From: Labrenzia sp. PHM005
GTDB lineage: Bacteria; Pseudomonadota; Alphaproteobacteria; Rhizobiales; Stappiaceae
DNA: 64,000 bases
Direction: 5' to 3'
Assembly (NCBI RefSeq): GCF_006517275.1
Contig: NZ_CP041191.1
Location: forward strand, 310,001-374,000
In this document: one piece after another, positions 20,752 through 29,507 of the stretch
Numbering within the stretch: the first letter of the stretch is position 1
How the letters are laid out: each line of letters opens with the position of its first letter
Program-made: the position numbers and the translations under genes
Notes under the pieces: model-generated
The model's database searches: none
What the model was told of the DNA's origin: nothing
The model's input: the letters and a program-made list of their open reading frames with translations, nothing else

Positions 20752-21405
20752 TCAGTGCGGATGGCTGTGTTGTGGGTCGCTCGGATCCACCTCTTCGGTA
20801 TGCCGGTACTCCTCAAACGCCTGGCGTAGGATCTGGACCGCAGAGTTGATGAAGAGCGTTGCCATCAAGCCGGCGACAATCAAATCGGGCCAGGCAGTTG
20901 CCGTGCCCCAAACCCCAAGCGCGGCCAGCATCACGGCAACATTGCCGATGGCATCATTGCGCGAACACAGCCAAACAGAGCGGACATTGGCGTCGCCATC
21001 CTTGTAGCGCACCAGCAGCATCACGCTGGCCAGATTGACAGCCAGTGCCAGAAACCCGATGGACCCCATGATTTCGGCTTTCGGGACCCCTAAAACAAAG
21101 AACTGGTAAGCCGTTGAACCGCCTACCCACAGGCCCATCAGCAGCAGGCTGGCTCCCTTAAAGAGCGCTGCAACCGCTCGGGTTTTCAGCGAAGCGCCAA
21201 TAACCGCCAGCGAAATGCCGTAGGTGACCGCATCGCCAAAAAAATCCAGAGCATCGGCTTGCAAGGCTTGCGACCGCGCTGCATGGCCGGCCGCCATCTC
21301 AACCACAAACATTGTGGCATTCAACGCGATCACCAGCCACAGCCGGCGTTTGTAATCCTTTGATACACCGTCGAATTTAGTGTTTGACCCGCAACAGGCG
21401 CCCAT
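20752..21405 (-). CDS. Cation diffusion facilitator family metal transporter
   Basis: This 217-aa membrane protein has about five or six hydrophobic segments. It starts at the ATG at 21405, with AAGGAG well placed upstream. ALQADALDFFGD resembles the HxxxD/DxxxD metal-binding helices of CDF exporters, and SRNDAIGNVAVML is the second. The N-terminal MGACCGSN and the histidine-rich end SHPH could bind soft metals. It lacks the long cytoplasmic domain of full CDF proteins. It is divergent from a MerR regulator with a MerR-type promoter, so metal-inducible efflux is likely. Confidence 0.88.
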   Translation of the reverse strand: MGACCGSNTKFDGVSKDYKRRLWLVIALNATMFVVEMAAGHAARSQALQADALDFFGDAVTYGISLAVIGASLKTRAVAALFKGASLLLMGLWVGGSTAYQFFVLGVPKAEIMGSIGFLALAVNLASVMLLVRYKDGDANVRSVWLCSRNDAIGNVAVMLAALGVWGTATAWPDLIVAGLMATLFINSAVQILRQAFEEYRHTEEVDPSDPQHSHPH

Positions 21406-21439
21406 CGCGCTTTGCTCCTTGATTTTTGTCTCCAGCACC

Positions 21440-21470
21440 TGTGTAATCCCTATAGTGACTAGAGGTTCAA
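21440..21470 (-). promoter_or_regulatory. MerR-type promoter and operator for the CDF gene
   Basis: On the minus strand a -35 element TTGAAC (21465-21470) and a -10-like TACACA (21440-21445) are separated by 19 bp, the lengthened spacing that MerR regulators correct. The spacer holds the near-palindrome CCTATAG-TGA-CTAGAGG (21449-21465), a classic MerR-family operator. The predicted start is about 30 nt before the CDF start codon. Confidence 0.75.
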
Positions 21471-21480
21471 GAGGTTTTTG

Positions 21481-21900
21481 ATGGATTTTTCAATCGGCGA
21501 GCTGTCCAAGGCAACCAGCGTGAAAGTGCCGACGATCCGCTACTATGAAAAAGAAGGGCTTTTGGATGCCCCGATCCGGACCGAAGGCAATCAACGCCGG
21601 TACCGCAAGACCGATCTGGAGCGGTTGCGGTTCTTAAAACACTGCCGGGATCTTGGCCTGCCTATGGAGGCGATCCGGGAACTGATTGACCTCAGCCAGC
21701 ACCCGGAAAAACCATGCAGCAACGCCAATCGTATTGCCGCAGAACAGCTGGCCGCCGTCCGCGCGCGGATCAAACACTTGAAAAAACTGGAAAAGGAACT
21801 CGCCCGCATTTCTGCCAGCTGCACCGGCGAGCACCCGGCTGCCGATTGCAATATCTTAAAAGCCTTCGGCGATCATGAGCTGTGTTTGGGCGAGCATTAG
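21481..21900 (+). CDS. MerR-family regulator, CadR/PbrR-like
   Basis: This 139-aa protein begins FSIGELSKATSVKVPTIRYYE, the MerR helix-turn-helix, followed by the wing and a long coiled dimerisation helix. Metal-site cysteines are present: C in SQHPEKPCSN, then CTGEHPAADC near the C-terminus. This pattern resembles Cd/Pb/Zn sensors such as CadR, PbrR and ZntR. It is divergent from the CDF transporter, with the operator between them. Start chosen at the ATG at 21481 rather than the in-frame TTG just before it. Confidence 0.92.
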   Translation: MDFSIGELSKATSVKVPTIRYYEKEGLLDAPIRTEGNQRRYRKTDLERLRFLKHCRDLGLPMEAIRELIDLSQHPEKPCSNANRIAAEQLAAVRARIKHLKKLEKELARISASCTGEHPAADCNILKAFGDHELCLGEH

Positions 21901-21933
21901 CGGATGCATATTCCAAATTAGCAAGTTGCCTGC

Positions 21934-23208
21934 TTACTGCGCAGCCGGAGCCTTGTCCCATTTATCCCAGAGCGGATCGACATAATAGGGATCAGTGATG
22001 CCCTGTTTGCGCATGGCGATGCCGGTCAGCATCTCGCGCATCGCGCGGACCCCAACAAGCTTGCTGTGATAGGAGTGATCAGTCAGCGGATTGACTTCAA
22101 CAATCTCCATACCAACGATTTCCTTGGCAACACCAACAGCACGGAGCATTGGGAACAGCTCGCGGATGGTCATGCCACCAGGTTCCGGTGTGCCCATCCC
22201 CGGTGCATAGGCCGGATCCAGAACATCGGTGTCAAGCGACAGGAACACCTTGTCGATCCCCATGGAATCCAATTCCGCCAGAACTTCATCCATCACCGTG
22301 CGCCAGCCCTTACGGTCAACTTCGTGCATGAACCGGAACTTGATGTTGTTGGCACGCATCCACTCCACATCGGATTTGCCGGGTTTTCCAGAATTCAGAC
22401 CAATCTGGATCAGGTGCTCACCCTTGATGTGATCCTCGTCGATCAGACGGCGGACCATCGCCCCGTGGGTCAGATAGTGACCGAACAACAAGGGGATGCC
22501 ATCAAAATGAGCGTCGAAATGGACGACCGCCACCTGGCCTTTGCCATGGACATCGGTCACCGCAACAACGTCGGAATACATCAGTGAGTGATCACCGCCG
22601 ACAATGAAGGGAATGGATCCGGCATCGGCAACCTCTTTCACCCGGTGGTGGACTGACAGGACGCTGCGCTCGGGCGAATAATTGTCCACAATCGCGTCGC
22701 CATAATCCACCACGTTCAGGACCGCCATGAAGTCGATATCGCCGACCGTTGGATGCGCGATTGGAACCAGCGCGCCCCAAGGAATATGCGTTTCGGCTGT
22801 TCGCAACGCCATAGGCCCATATCCTGTGCCGCGCATACCGGTGCTGAGATCAACCGGCGCTCCCATAATCGCGACATCCACCTCACCGGCAACAAGGTCC
22901 TGCGGACAGACAGCGACCGGTGCACGGAAGAATGTCGGAATGCCGACTTGGGCTGTCCCACCAACGGTCGCCTGAATCTGAATCGGCCCTGGATCCCGCC
23001 CCTCAATATTGGAACAGTCGACATAAAGCTCCGTCAGATTGCGCGATGGATCTCTGGGTTCCAGCGGAATGGAATTTGGGTCCGCCCGGAAGAGATCAAT
23101 GATCGGCTGTTCCGTCTTCGGGTCGAATTTGTCTGCCGCAAGGACTGGCGCTGCCAGCATCAGGGCACATGTGGCGGCAGAAATATGGCTAAGGAACGAA
23201 GGAAGCAT
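21934..23208 (-). CDS. Exported agmatinase/arginase (ureohydrolase) family protein
   Basis: This 424-aa protein has an N-terminal signal peptide (about 1-24, ending VLAADK) before a complete ureohydrolase domain. All three manganese-binding motifs are visible: GGDHS, HFDAHFD with a following His, and SLDTDVLDP with PGMGTPEPGG. The family hydrolyses agmatine, arginine, guanidinobutyrate or similar to urea. The usual enzymes are cytosolic, so a secreted form with about 90 extra N-terminal residues is unusual. Substrate not determinable. It stands alone on the minus strand. Confidence 0.9.
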   Translation of the reverse strand: MLPSFLSHISAATCALMLAAPVLAADKFDPKTEQPIIDLFRADPNSIPLEPRDPSRNLTELYVDCSNIEGRDPGPIQIQATVGGTAQVGIPTFFRAPVAVCPQDLVAGEVDVAIMGAPVDLSTGMRGTGYGPMALRTAETHIPWGALVPIAHPTVGDIDFMAVLNVVDYGDAIVDNYSPERSVLSVHHRVKEVADAGSIPFIVGGDHSLMYSDVVAVTDVHGKGQVAVVHFDAHFDGIPLLFGHYLTHGAMVRRLIDEDHIKGEHLIQIGLNSGKPGKSDVEWMRANNIKFRFMHEVDRKGWRTVMDEVLAELDSMGIDKVFLSLDTDVLDPAYAPGMGTPEPGGMTIRELFPMLRAVGVAKEIVGMEIVEVNPLTDHSYHSKLVGVRAMREMLTGIAMRKQGITDPYYVDPLWDKWDKAPAAQ

Positions 23209-23491
23209 AGTGACAATTCCTTGAACGGTTTCGGATGGGCCTTTTCATTCTTGGAAGCGCGGCTACGGATTTCCGCCGCTATTACCCAACGTTATCAACA
23301 ATATTTCTGGCCGTATAGAACCGCTTCTGAAGAATCCCAGGGCAGATACCTGGCTGTTGCACCTCCATATTGCAAAATTTTGGAATGCGCTGGTTTGCGA
23401 AGACTTGAAGAGTATTCTCTAAGGCGCTTTTGTTCAGGTCTGTTGTCAGATGGGCTTGACTCCTCATTCTTATATCGCAATATTTCGATTT
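23209..23491. promoter_or_regulatory. Divergent promoter region between the ureohydrolase and ArsR genes
   Basis: This 283-bp spacer lies between divergent genes. The distal part holds a near-palindrome at 23473-23490 (listed separately). I see no other structure or RNA gene. Confidence 0.4.
23473..23490. promoter_or_regulatory. Near-palindromic operator candidate before the ArsR-like gene
   Basis: TATCGCAATATTTCGATT is symmetric at 14 of 18 positions and ends one base before the ATG at 23492. ArsR-type dimers bind such AT-rich dyads and often repress their own operon. Assignment is inference from symmetry and position. Confidence 0.45.
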
Positions 23492-23791
23492 ATGGATATT
23501 GATAAAGTTCTATCTGCTTTGAACAACCCGGTCCGGCGTCAGATCCTGGCGTGGCTAAAGGATAGGTCCAACTTTCCGCCTGCCCTGCCAGAACATGCCG
23601 GACTGGACGGTGTTTGTGTCGGATACATTCAGGACAAAGCCAACCTCTCGCAGTCGACAGTTTCCACCTACATGCGGCTGTTGAAAGACGCTGGCCTGGT
23701 GGTCTCTGAACGGCATGGTCAATGGACATTTTACCAACGGGATGAACAGGCCATTGCAGAGGCCCTCAGACGGCTTGCAGAGGATGTGTAA
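23492..23791 (+). CDS. ArsR-family transcriptional regulator
   Basis: This 99-aa winged-helix protein has ALNNPVRRQILAWL for the first helices and ANLSQSTVSTYMRLLKDAGL for the recognition helix. It is typical of ArsR-type repressors without an obvious cysteine metal site (only one cysteine). Start chosen at the ATG at 23492; the longer frame from 23450 would include the operator-like dyad. The stop overlaps the next start (TAATG at 23789-23793), so it is co-translated with the flavin oxidoreductase and probably regulates it. Confidence 0.9.
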   Translation: MDIDKVLSALNNPVRRQILAWLKDRSNFPPALPEHAGLDGVCVGYIQDKANLSQSTVSTYMRLLKDAGLVVSERHGQWTFYQRDEQAIAEALRRLAEDV

Positions 23792-24984
23792 TGACTGACA
23801 TCAGCCAGCCCCTAAACCTGCCTTGCGGCATAGTCGTCAAGAACCGGATTGCCAAATCCGCCATGTCCGATTCTCTTGGGGATGGCACAGGATATCCAAC
23901 GGCGGCGCAAGAACGTCTCTACCAGCGTTGGGCGGAAGGAGGCGCTGCCATATCCATCGTCGGAGAAGTTCAGACCGACGCCGGCTTTGCCGAAAAACCC
24001 GGCAATCTGGTTTTGAACGCACAGTCTGACCTTGAGCGGTTCCACAAGCTTGCAAAAACCGGGTCTCAAAACGGCGGTCAGCTCTGGCTCCAACTCGGCC
24101 ACGCCGGTGCGATGGCCTATCCTCCGACAAGCACGCCCAAAGGGCCAAGTGCGCTTGATCTGCCCGGATTAAAATGTGCCGCCCTCACCGAAGATGAGAT
24201 CAAAGTACTACCCGCCCAGTTTGCCCAAACGGCGCAGTTGGCTCGGGAAGCTGGGTTCGGCGGTGTACAAGTTCACGCTGCACATGGATTTCTCCTCAGC
24301 CAGTTTCTTTCGCCCTTGTTCAACAAACGAACCGATGAGTATGGCGGTTCGATCGACGGCCGGATGAAGCTTTTGCTGGAGGTCATTCAAGCTGTGCGGC
24401 AAGCCGCCGGGCCGGATTTTCCGATTGCGGTAAAGCTCAATTCTTCAGACCAACTCGAAGGCGGCCTTGAGGAAAAGGATGCTCTACTGGTGGTTTCGGC
24501 CCTGGATAAAACGAGCATCGACCTCATCGACATCAGCGGCGGAACCTATTTCCCCGGTGCGAAATCAGCCTCCGACAGCAGCGGCAAAGGGCCTTATTTC
24601 CTCAACTTTGCAGAAAAGGCCCGGAAAAGAACCACCAAGCCATTGATGGCGACCGGCGGGTTCAAAACCTTGGCCCATGCTACCGGGGCGCTTTCAGGCG
24701 GGGCAATTGATGTAGTCGGCCTCGCACGGGCGCTCGTTGTTGAGCCGTCTCTGCCCAACTTGTGGCTGACCGGAGAGTGCTCGGAGCCAGAATTTCCGCG
24801 ATTTACCAATCCTCCTGAAGGTGGCGTCACCGCATGTTATACACTGCGGCTGACCGAGATCGGCGAAGACCGTGAGGGCGCGTTTGATACCGATCCGGAC
24901 AAGATCATTCAGGCCTACGAGGCTCGTGACCAGCAACGCGCAAAAATCTGGCAGCAGCATTTTGGGAGACCCACGACCACGTAA
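23791..24984 (+). CDS. Old Yellow Enzyme-family NADH:flavin oxidoreductase
   Basis: This 397-aa FMN-dependent TIM barrel has the OYE features: NRIAKSAM near the start, QLGHAGAM, the HAAHGFLLSQFLSPLFNKR loop followed by DEYGGSI, and a late ATGGFKT phosphate-binding loop. OYEs reduce activated alkenes such as enals and enones using NAD(P)H. It is the second gene of an ArsR-OYE operon, which fits inducible detoxification of reactive electrophiles. Terminated by a clear hairpin. Confidence 0.93.
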   Translation: MTDISQPLNLPCGIVVKNRIAKSAMSDSLGDGTGYPTAAQERLYQRWAEGGAAISIVGEVQTDAGFAEKPGNLVLNAQSDLERFHKLAKTGSQNGGQLWLQLGHAGAMAYPPTSTPKGPSALDLPGLKCAALTEDEIKVLPAQFAQTAQLAREAGFGGVQVHAAHGFLLSQFLSPLFNKRTDEYGGSIDGRMKLLLEVIQAVRQAAGPDFPIAVKLNSSDQLEGGLEEKDALLVVSALDKTSIDLIDISGGTYFPGAKSASDSSGKGPYFLNFAEKARKRTTKPLMATGGFKTLAHATGALSGGAIDVVGLARALVVEPSLPNLWLTGECSEPEFPRFTNPPEGGVTACYTLRLTEIGEDREGAFDTDPDKIIQAYEARDQQRAKIWQQHFGRPTTT

Positions 24985-25010
24985 CCTCTAGATACGATTT
25001 TATGGCTTAC

Positions 25011-25041
25011 AAAAAAGCCCGGGATGACCCCGGGCTTTTCC
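25011..25041. terminator. Bidirectional terminator between the OYE gene and lpdA
   Basis: AAAAAAGCCCGGG/CCCGGGCTTTT forms a stem with a short loop, bounded by A-run and T-run. It serves the convergent OYE and lpdA transcripts. Confidence 0.93.
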
Positions 25042-25063
25042 AATTCTGTAGCTGCCAGAATTT

Positions 25064-26467
25064 TTATGAATGGATTGGCTTGGCGAAGGCGCCCATGGCT
25101 GCTTCCTTGACGGCTTCCGACATGGTCGGGTGGGCGTGGCAGGTGCGGCCGAGGTCTTCGGCTGAGCCGCCGAATTCCATCAGAACAGCAGCTTCGTGGA
25201 TCATTTCGCCCGCGCCGAAGCCGACGATGTGAACGCCGAGCACCTGATCGGTCTTGGCATCAGAAAGAACTTTGGCGAAGCCATCGGTGTGGTTCATCGC
25301 ACGTGCCCGGCCGTTGGCTGAGAAATTAAACTTGCCGGTCTTATATTCAATGCCAGCGCCTTTGAGTTCTTCTTCGGTCTTGCCGACGGAGGCGACTTCC
25401 GGCTGGGTGTAAACAACGCCCGGAATGACATCGTAATTCACGTGACCAGCCTGACCTGCCAGGATCTCGGCAACGGCAACCCCTTCATCTTCCGCCTTGT
25501 GAGCGAGCATCGGACCAACAACCACATCGCCGATGGCATAAATGCCGTCGACATTGGTCTTGTAGTGGGTGTCGATCTGAACCCGGCCGCGGTCATCGAG
25601 CGCAACACCAGCGGTGTCCAGGCCAAGGCCTTCGGTGTAGGGGCGCCGCCCGATTGCGACCAGCACGATGTCAGCCTCAAGGACTTCCGCATCGCCGCCA
25701 GCTGCCGGTTCAATCGAAACCGCGAGACCCTTACCTTTCTTCTCAACGCCAGTGACTTTGGAGGAGAGTTTGAATTTCATACCTTGCTTTTTCAGCATCC
25801 GGTTGAAGTTCTTCGAGACATCGCCGTCCATCGGGCCAAGAATCTTCGGCAGGAATTCAACAACGGTGACCTCCGAGCCGAGACGGTTCCATACGGAACC
25901 CAGCTCCAGGCCTATAACACCACCACCAACAACGATCAGTTTGCCCGGAACCTTGTCCAGTTCCAACGCACCAGTGGACGACACGACCTGCTTTTCGTCG
26001 ATCTCAACGCCCGGCAGCGGCATGACGTCAGAACCAGTGGCAATGACGATGTTCTTGGTGTCGAGAACAGTGGCTTTGCCATCTTCGGCGGTGACTTCAA
26101 CCTTGCCCTGCCCCAGAATCTTGCCAGTGCCGGTATGAACGTCGATCTTGTTTTTCTTCATCAGGAAGGAGATGCCGCTGACATTGGCGTCCACCACGTC
26201 CTGACGATGTTTCATCATTTCCGGCAAGTCGAGCTTCGGCTTGGAGACCTTGATGCCCAGCTTTTCAAAACCATGACCGGCTTCTTCGAACATTTCAGAG
26301 GCATGCAAGAGCGCCTTCGACGGGATGCAGCCGATGTTCAGGCAGGTGCCGCCAAGAGTTGCGCGTTTTTCGACAACCGCGGTCTTTAGACCGAGCTGAG
26401 CCGCCTTGATCGCACAGACATAGCCACCAGGGCCGGTTCCGATGACGACAAGATCATATTGGGACAT
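25064..26467 (-). CDS. lpdA: Dihydrolipoyl dehydrogenase (E3)
   Basis: This 467-aa flavoprotein reoxidises dihydrolipoamide of 2-oxoacid dehydrogenase complexes with NAD+. Visible features are the FAD loop GTGPGGYVCAI, the redox disulfide GGTCLNIGCIPSKAL, the NAD loop GGGVIGLELGSVW and the C-terminal HAHPTMSEAVKEA His-Glu pair. It is the last gene of the minus-strand mdh-sucCDAB block, separated from sucB by an SDR and a LysE-like gene. It most likely serves the 2-oxoglutarate dehydrogenase complex. Confidence 0.97.
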   Translation of the reverse strand: MSQYDLVVIGTGPGGYVCAIKAAQLGLKTAVVEKRATLGGTCLNIGCIPSKALLHASEMFEEAGHGFEKLGIKVSKPKLDLPEMMKHRQDVVDANVSGISFLMKKNKIDVHTGTGKILGQGKVEVTAEDGKATVLDTKNIVIATGSDVMPLPGVEIDEKQVVSSTGALELDKVPGKLIVVGGGVIGLELGSVWNRLGSEVTVVEFLPKILGPMDGDVSKNFNRMLKKQGMKFKLSSKVTGVEKKGKGLAVSIEPAAGGDAEVLEADIVLVAIGRRPYTEGLGLDTAGVALDDRGRVQIDTHYKTNVDGIYAIGDVVVGPMLAHKAEDEGVAVAEILAGQAGHVNYDVIPGVVYTQPEVASVGKTEEELKGAGIEYKTGKFNFSANGRARAMNHTDGFAKVLSDAKTDQVLGVHIVGFGAGEMIHEAAVLMEFGGSAEDLGRTCHAHPTMSEAVKEAAMGAFAKPIHS

Positions 26468-26518
26468 TGTGGGTCGCCTTTGCCTTCTTCAGTTCTTATT
26501 CCGCGATATCAAAGCGGA

Positions 26519-27277
26519 TCAGGGTAGTATCGCGCGGCCGCCGGAAACATCCAGGATCGCGCCGGTTGTGTAACTTGCTTCGTCAGACAGCAGCCACTTG
26601 ATGGCCTTGGCCACCTCTCCGGCGCTGCCTGCGCGTTTCATGGGAAGTTTGGATTCCAGTTGTGCCACCCGGTCGGGCAGGCCGCCGGAGGCATGAATTT
26701 CCGTATCGATGATGCCGGGCCGGACCGCATTCACACGAATGCCCTCGTCGGCAACTTCCAGCGCCAATCCGACAGTCATCGTGTCAATCGCCCCCTTGGA
26801 GGCGGCATAGTCGACATATTGCTTCGGCGAACCAAGCTTGGAGCCGGCAGAGCCGAGATTGACGATTGCCCCGCCTGTGCCGCCATGTTTTGTCGACATG
26901 CGTTTGACCGCTTCGCGGGCACATAGGAACGATCCGATCAAGTTGATCGCAAACATCCGTGTCAACCGGTCGAGCGACATTTCATCAACCCGCTGCGGGT
27001 TGTCGACCACCCCGGCGTTGTTGACCAACCCGACCAGCGTGCCCTGATCATCGCAGGCGGAAAAAATCGCCAGAACGTCAGCTTCCGATTGCACATCGCC
27101 TTGGATCGCAAAAGCCGATCCGCCACGCGCTTCAATATCAGTGACGACCGCATCAGCTGCCGCCTTGTTGTGCACGTAGTTGACCGCGACCGTGTGGCCA
27201 AGATCTGCTGCTGCAAGACAGGCCGCAGCGCCAATTCCGCGGCTGCCGCCGGTGACCAGGACAATGCCCGCCGCCAT
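26519..27277 (-). CDS. Short-chain dehydrogenase/reductase
   Basis: This 252-aa SDR has the cofactor loop TGGSRGIG, NNAG, and the catalytic YAASK preceded by a conserved serine. Residues after the first strand (NYVHN) suggest NADP preference, though this is weak. It is a classical 3-oxoacyl-ACP-reductase-like member with an unknown substrate. It lies between a LysE-like gene (4-nt gap) and lpdA in the same direction, so it is probably read from the sucAB transcript. Confidence 0.93.
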   Translation of the reverse strand: MAAGIVLVTGGSRGIGAAACLAAADLGHTVAVNYVHNKAAADAVVTDIEARGGSAFAIQGDVQSEADVLAIFSACDDQGTLVGLVNNAGVVDNPQRVDEMSLDRLTRMFAINLIGSFLCAREAVKRMSTKHGGTGGAIVNLGSAGSKLGSPKQYVDYAASKGAIDTMTVGLALEVADEGIRVNAVRPGIIDTEIHASGGLPDRVAQLESKLPMKRAGSAGEVAKAIKWLLSDEASYTTGAILDVSGGRAILP

Positions 27278-27280
27278 CCG

Positions 27281-27895
27281 TTATTGCTCCGCCAAAGCGA
27301 GGCGCAAGCCGAAGCCGGCAAACGTGGCCGCAATGGTCCGGCGCATCCACAACATCACCTTGTCGCTCTTCAGCACCTTCTCACCGACCAGCGCGGCGAA
27401 GAGGCCGTAGACGACGAAGACGGCGAAGGTCATGGCCATAAAGACACCGCCGAGCAGCAGCATATCCACCGTTGGATTGGCCGCTACCGGATCAACAAAT
27501 TGCGGCAGAAACGCCAGAAAGAACACCGTCAATTTCGGGTTCAAGATGTTGATCAGGAACGCGGTGCGCGCAGTTGCCAGAATGCTCTTGCGGCCGGATT
27601 TATCCGCTTTCAATTCCAGCGGTCCGCTGTCTTTCAACGTCTGCCACGCCAGATAGAGCAGATAAGCGACACCAGCGTATTTCACCAATTGGAAGACCAG
27701 CGCGCTGGTGTGCATCAGCGCGGCCAGTCCAACAACGGAGGCGAGAATCGCCGGAATTATTCCAAGAGTGCAGCCGAAGGCAGCAGCGATTGCTGCCTGC
27801 CGGCCTTTTCCAAGTCCAACCGCCACGGTGTAAACCACACCGGTTCCGGGGACCAACACCACGATCAGGGCGGTGATCAAAAACTCCAGACTCAT
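27281..27895 (-). CDS. LysE-family translocator
   Basis: This 204-aa membrane protein has about six hydrophobic segments, VPGTGVVYTVAVGLGKGRQAA near the N-terminus and LNPKLTVFFLAFLPQFV in the middle. Both are LysE/RhtB signatures, the first in a variant form with PGTG for PGP. It probably exports an amino acid or similar solute. It sits directly after sucB and just before the SDR. It is the second LysE-type gene in the window; the other is at 622-1251. Confidence 0.92.
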   Translation of the reverse strand: MSLEFLITALIVVLVPGTGVVYTVAVGLGKGRQAAIAAAFGCTLGIIPAILASVVGLAALMHTSALVFQLVKYAGVAYLLYLAWQTLKDSGPLELKADKSGRKSILATARTAFLINILNPKLTVFFLAFLPQFVDPVAANPTVDMLLLGGVFMAMTFAVFVVYGLFAALVGEKVLKSDKVMLWMRRTIAATFAGFGLRLALAEQ

Positions 27896-27934
27896 ATTCC
27901 GGCTCCTCTGAGCGTCGGAGGGGGAATGCCTGGA

Positions 27935-29443
27935 TCAGAGATCCAGAACCAGACGCTGCGGGTCTTCCAGGCTTTCCTTGACGCGGACCAAAAAGGTCAC
28001 GGCTTCCTTGCCGTCAACGATGCGGTGGTCGTAAGACAGCGCCAGATACATCATCGGGCGGATGACAACCTGACCATTCACGGCCATCGGGCGTTCCTGG
28101 ATCTTGTGCATGCCCAGAATGCCAGACTGCGGTGCGTTCAGGATCGGCGAGGACATCAGCGAGCCGTAAACACCACCGTTGGAGATGGTGAAGGTGCCGC
28201 CGGTCATGTCGGCCATGCCGAGTTTGCCGTCGCGCGCCTTGCGGCCCAGGTTGCCGATTTCCTGTTCAACTTCAGCAATCGACATCTGGTCGGCGTCGCG
28301 GACTACCGGAACCACCAGACCCTTGTCGGTGCCAACAGCAACGCCGACGTGGCAGAAGTTCTTGTAGATGATGTCCGTACCATCGATCTCGGCGTTGACT
28401 GCCGGGATTTCTTTCAGCGCGTGGGTCACGGCTTTGGTGAAGAAACCCATGAAGCCGAGCTTGACGCCATGTTTCTTCTCAAACAGGTCCTTGTACTGCT
28501 TACGCAGCTCCATGACCGGGCCCATGTCCACTTCGTTGTAAGTGGTCAGCATGGCCGCTGTGTTCTGAGCATCCTTCAGGCGGCGCGCGATGGTCTGACG
28601 CAGCTTGGTCATACGCACGCGCTCTTCACGCACTTCATCTTCCGCTGCGACCGGACCACGGGCTACCGGGGTCGGCGCCGGAGCGGCCGTTGCGGTTGCA
28701 CCGGAGGCGATGGCGTTGATGACATCGCCTTTCAGAACCTGACCGCGTTTGCCGGAGCCAGCAACCTGATCGCCGGAAAGATTGTTTTCAGCCATCATTT
28801 TTGCAGCGGACGGTGCCGGCGGCATGGACGTGCCTGCACTCGCGGCCGGAGCAGCGGTCGGAGCCGGAGCACTTGCGGCAGGAGCCGCTGCGGCACCTGC
28901 ACCAGACGGATCGATCTGACAGAGCAGAACACCCGGCTCAACAGTTGCACCGGTTTCAGCGGCAATCGCGACAACGGTGCCGCCGACCGGCGCCGGAACT
29001 TCCTGGGCGGCCTTATCGGTTTCCAGTTCGACCAGCGTGTCGTCCGCCTTGACGGTGTCGCCGACCTTGACACTCCACTCGCCGACTTCAGCTTCGGTGA
29101 CGCTCTCGCCCGCACTTGGGGTTACAACGTCAACCAGCGTGGCCTTTGCCGCTGGAGCTTCTTCTTTTTTCGCTGGTGCGGCCGCTGCCGGGGCGGCTGC
29201 GGCTGCGCCTTCTGCGATTTGACCAAGCAGGGCGCCGACTTCAACAGTGTCGCCTTCCTTGACCACGATGGATTCCAATGTTCCGGATGCCGGTGCCGGA
29301 ACTTCAACGGTCACCTTGTCGGTTTCCAGTTCGACCAGCGGTTCATCCTGGTTGATGGCATCGCCTGGTTTCTTGAACCACTGAGCAATGGTTGCCTCGG
29401 ATACGGATTCACCAAGCGTCGGGACGCGAATTTCGGTTGCCAT
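27935..29443 (-). CDS. sucB: 2-Oxoglutarate dehydrogenase E2 (dihydrolipoyllysine succinyltransferase)
   Basis: This 502-aa E2 subunit transfers succinyl groups to CoA. It has two lipoyl domains in tandem, each ending with the lipoylation motif ETDK (Lys43 and Lys144), joined by Ala/Pro-rich linkers. An E3/E1-binding domain follows (about 210-250), then the acyltransferase core with [12 protein letters not shown] near the C-terminus. E. coli SucB has only one lipoyl domain, so the doubled arrangement is notable. It is 64 nt downstream of sucA. Confidence 0.97.
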   Translation of the reverse strand: MATEIRVPTLGESVSEATIAQWFKKPGDAINQDEPLVELETDKVTVEVPAPASGTLESIVVKEGDTVEVGALLGQIAEGAAAAAPAAAAPAKKEEAPAAKATLVDVVTPSAGESVTEAEVGEWSVKVGDTVKADDTLVELETDKAAQEVPAPVGGTVVAIAAETGATVEPGVLLCQIDPSGAGAAAAPAASAPAPTAAPAASAGTSMPPAPSAAKMMAENNLSGDQVAGSGKRGQVLKGDVINAIASGATATAAPAPTPVARGPVAAEDEVREERVRMTKLRQTIARRLKDAQNTAAMLTTYNEVDMGPVMELRKQYKDLFEKKHGVKLGFMGFFTKAVTHALKEIPAVNAEIDGTDIIYKNFCHVGVAVGTDKGLVVPVVRDADQMSIAEVEQEIGNLGRKARDGKLGMADMTGGTFTISNGGVYGSLMSSPILNAPQSGILGMHKIQERPMAVNGQVVIRPMMYLALSYDHRIVDGKEAVTFLVRVKESLEDPQRLVLDL

Positions 29444-29507
29444 GGTTGCCTTCTCTTAAATTTCCCAGGCCAATTTCGATGGAGGGGGCCCCTGCCCCCT
29501 TCCGTGA

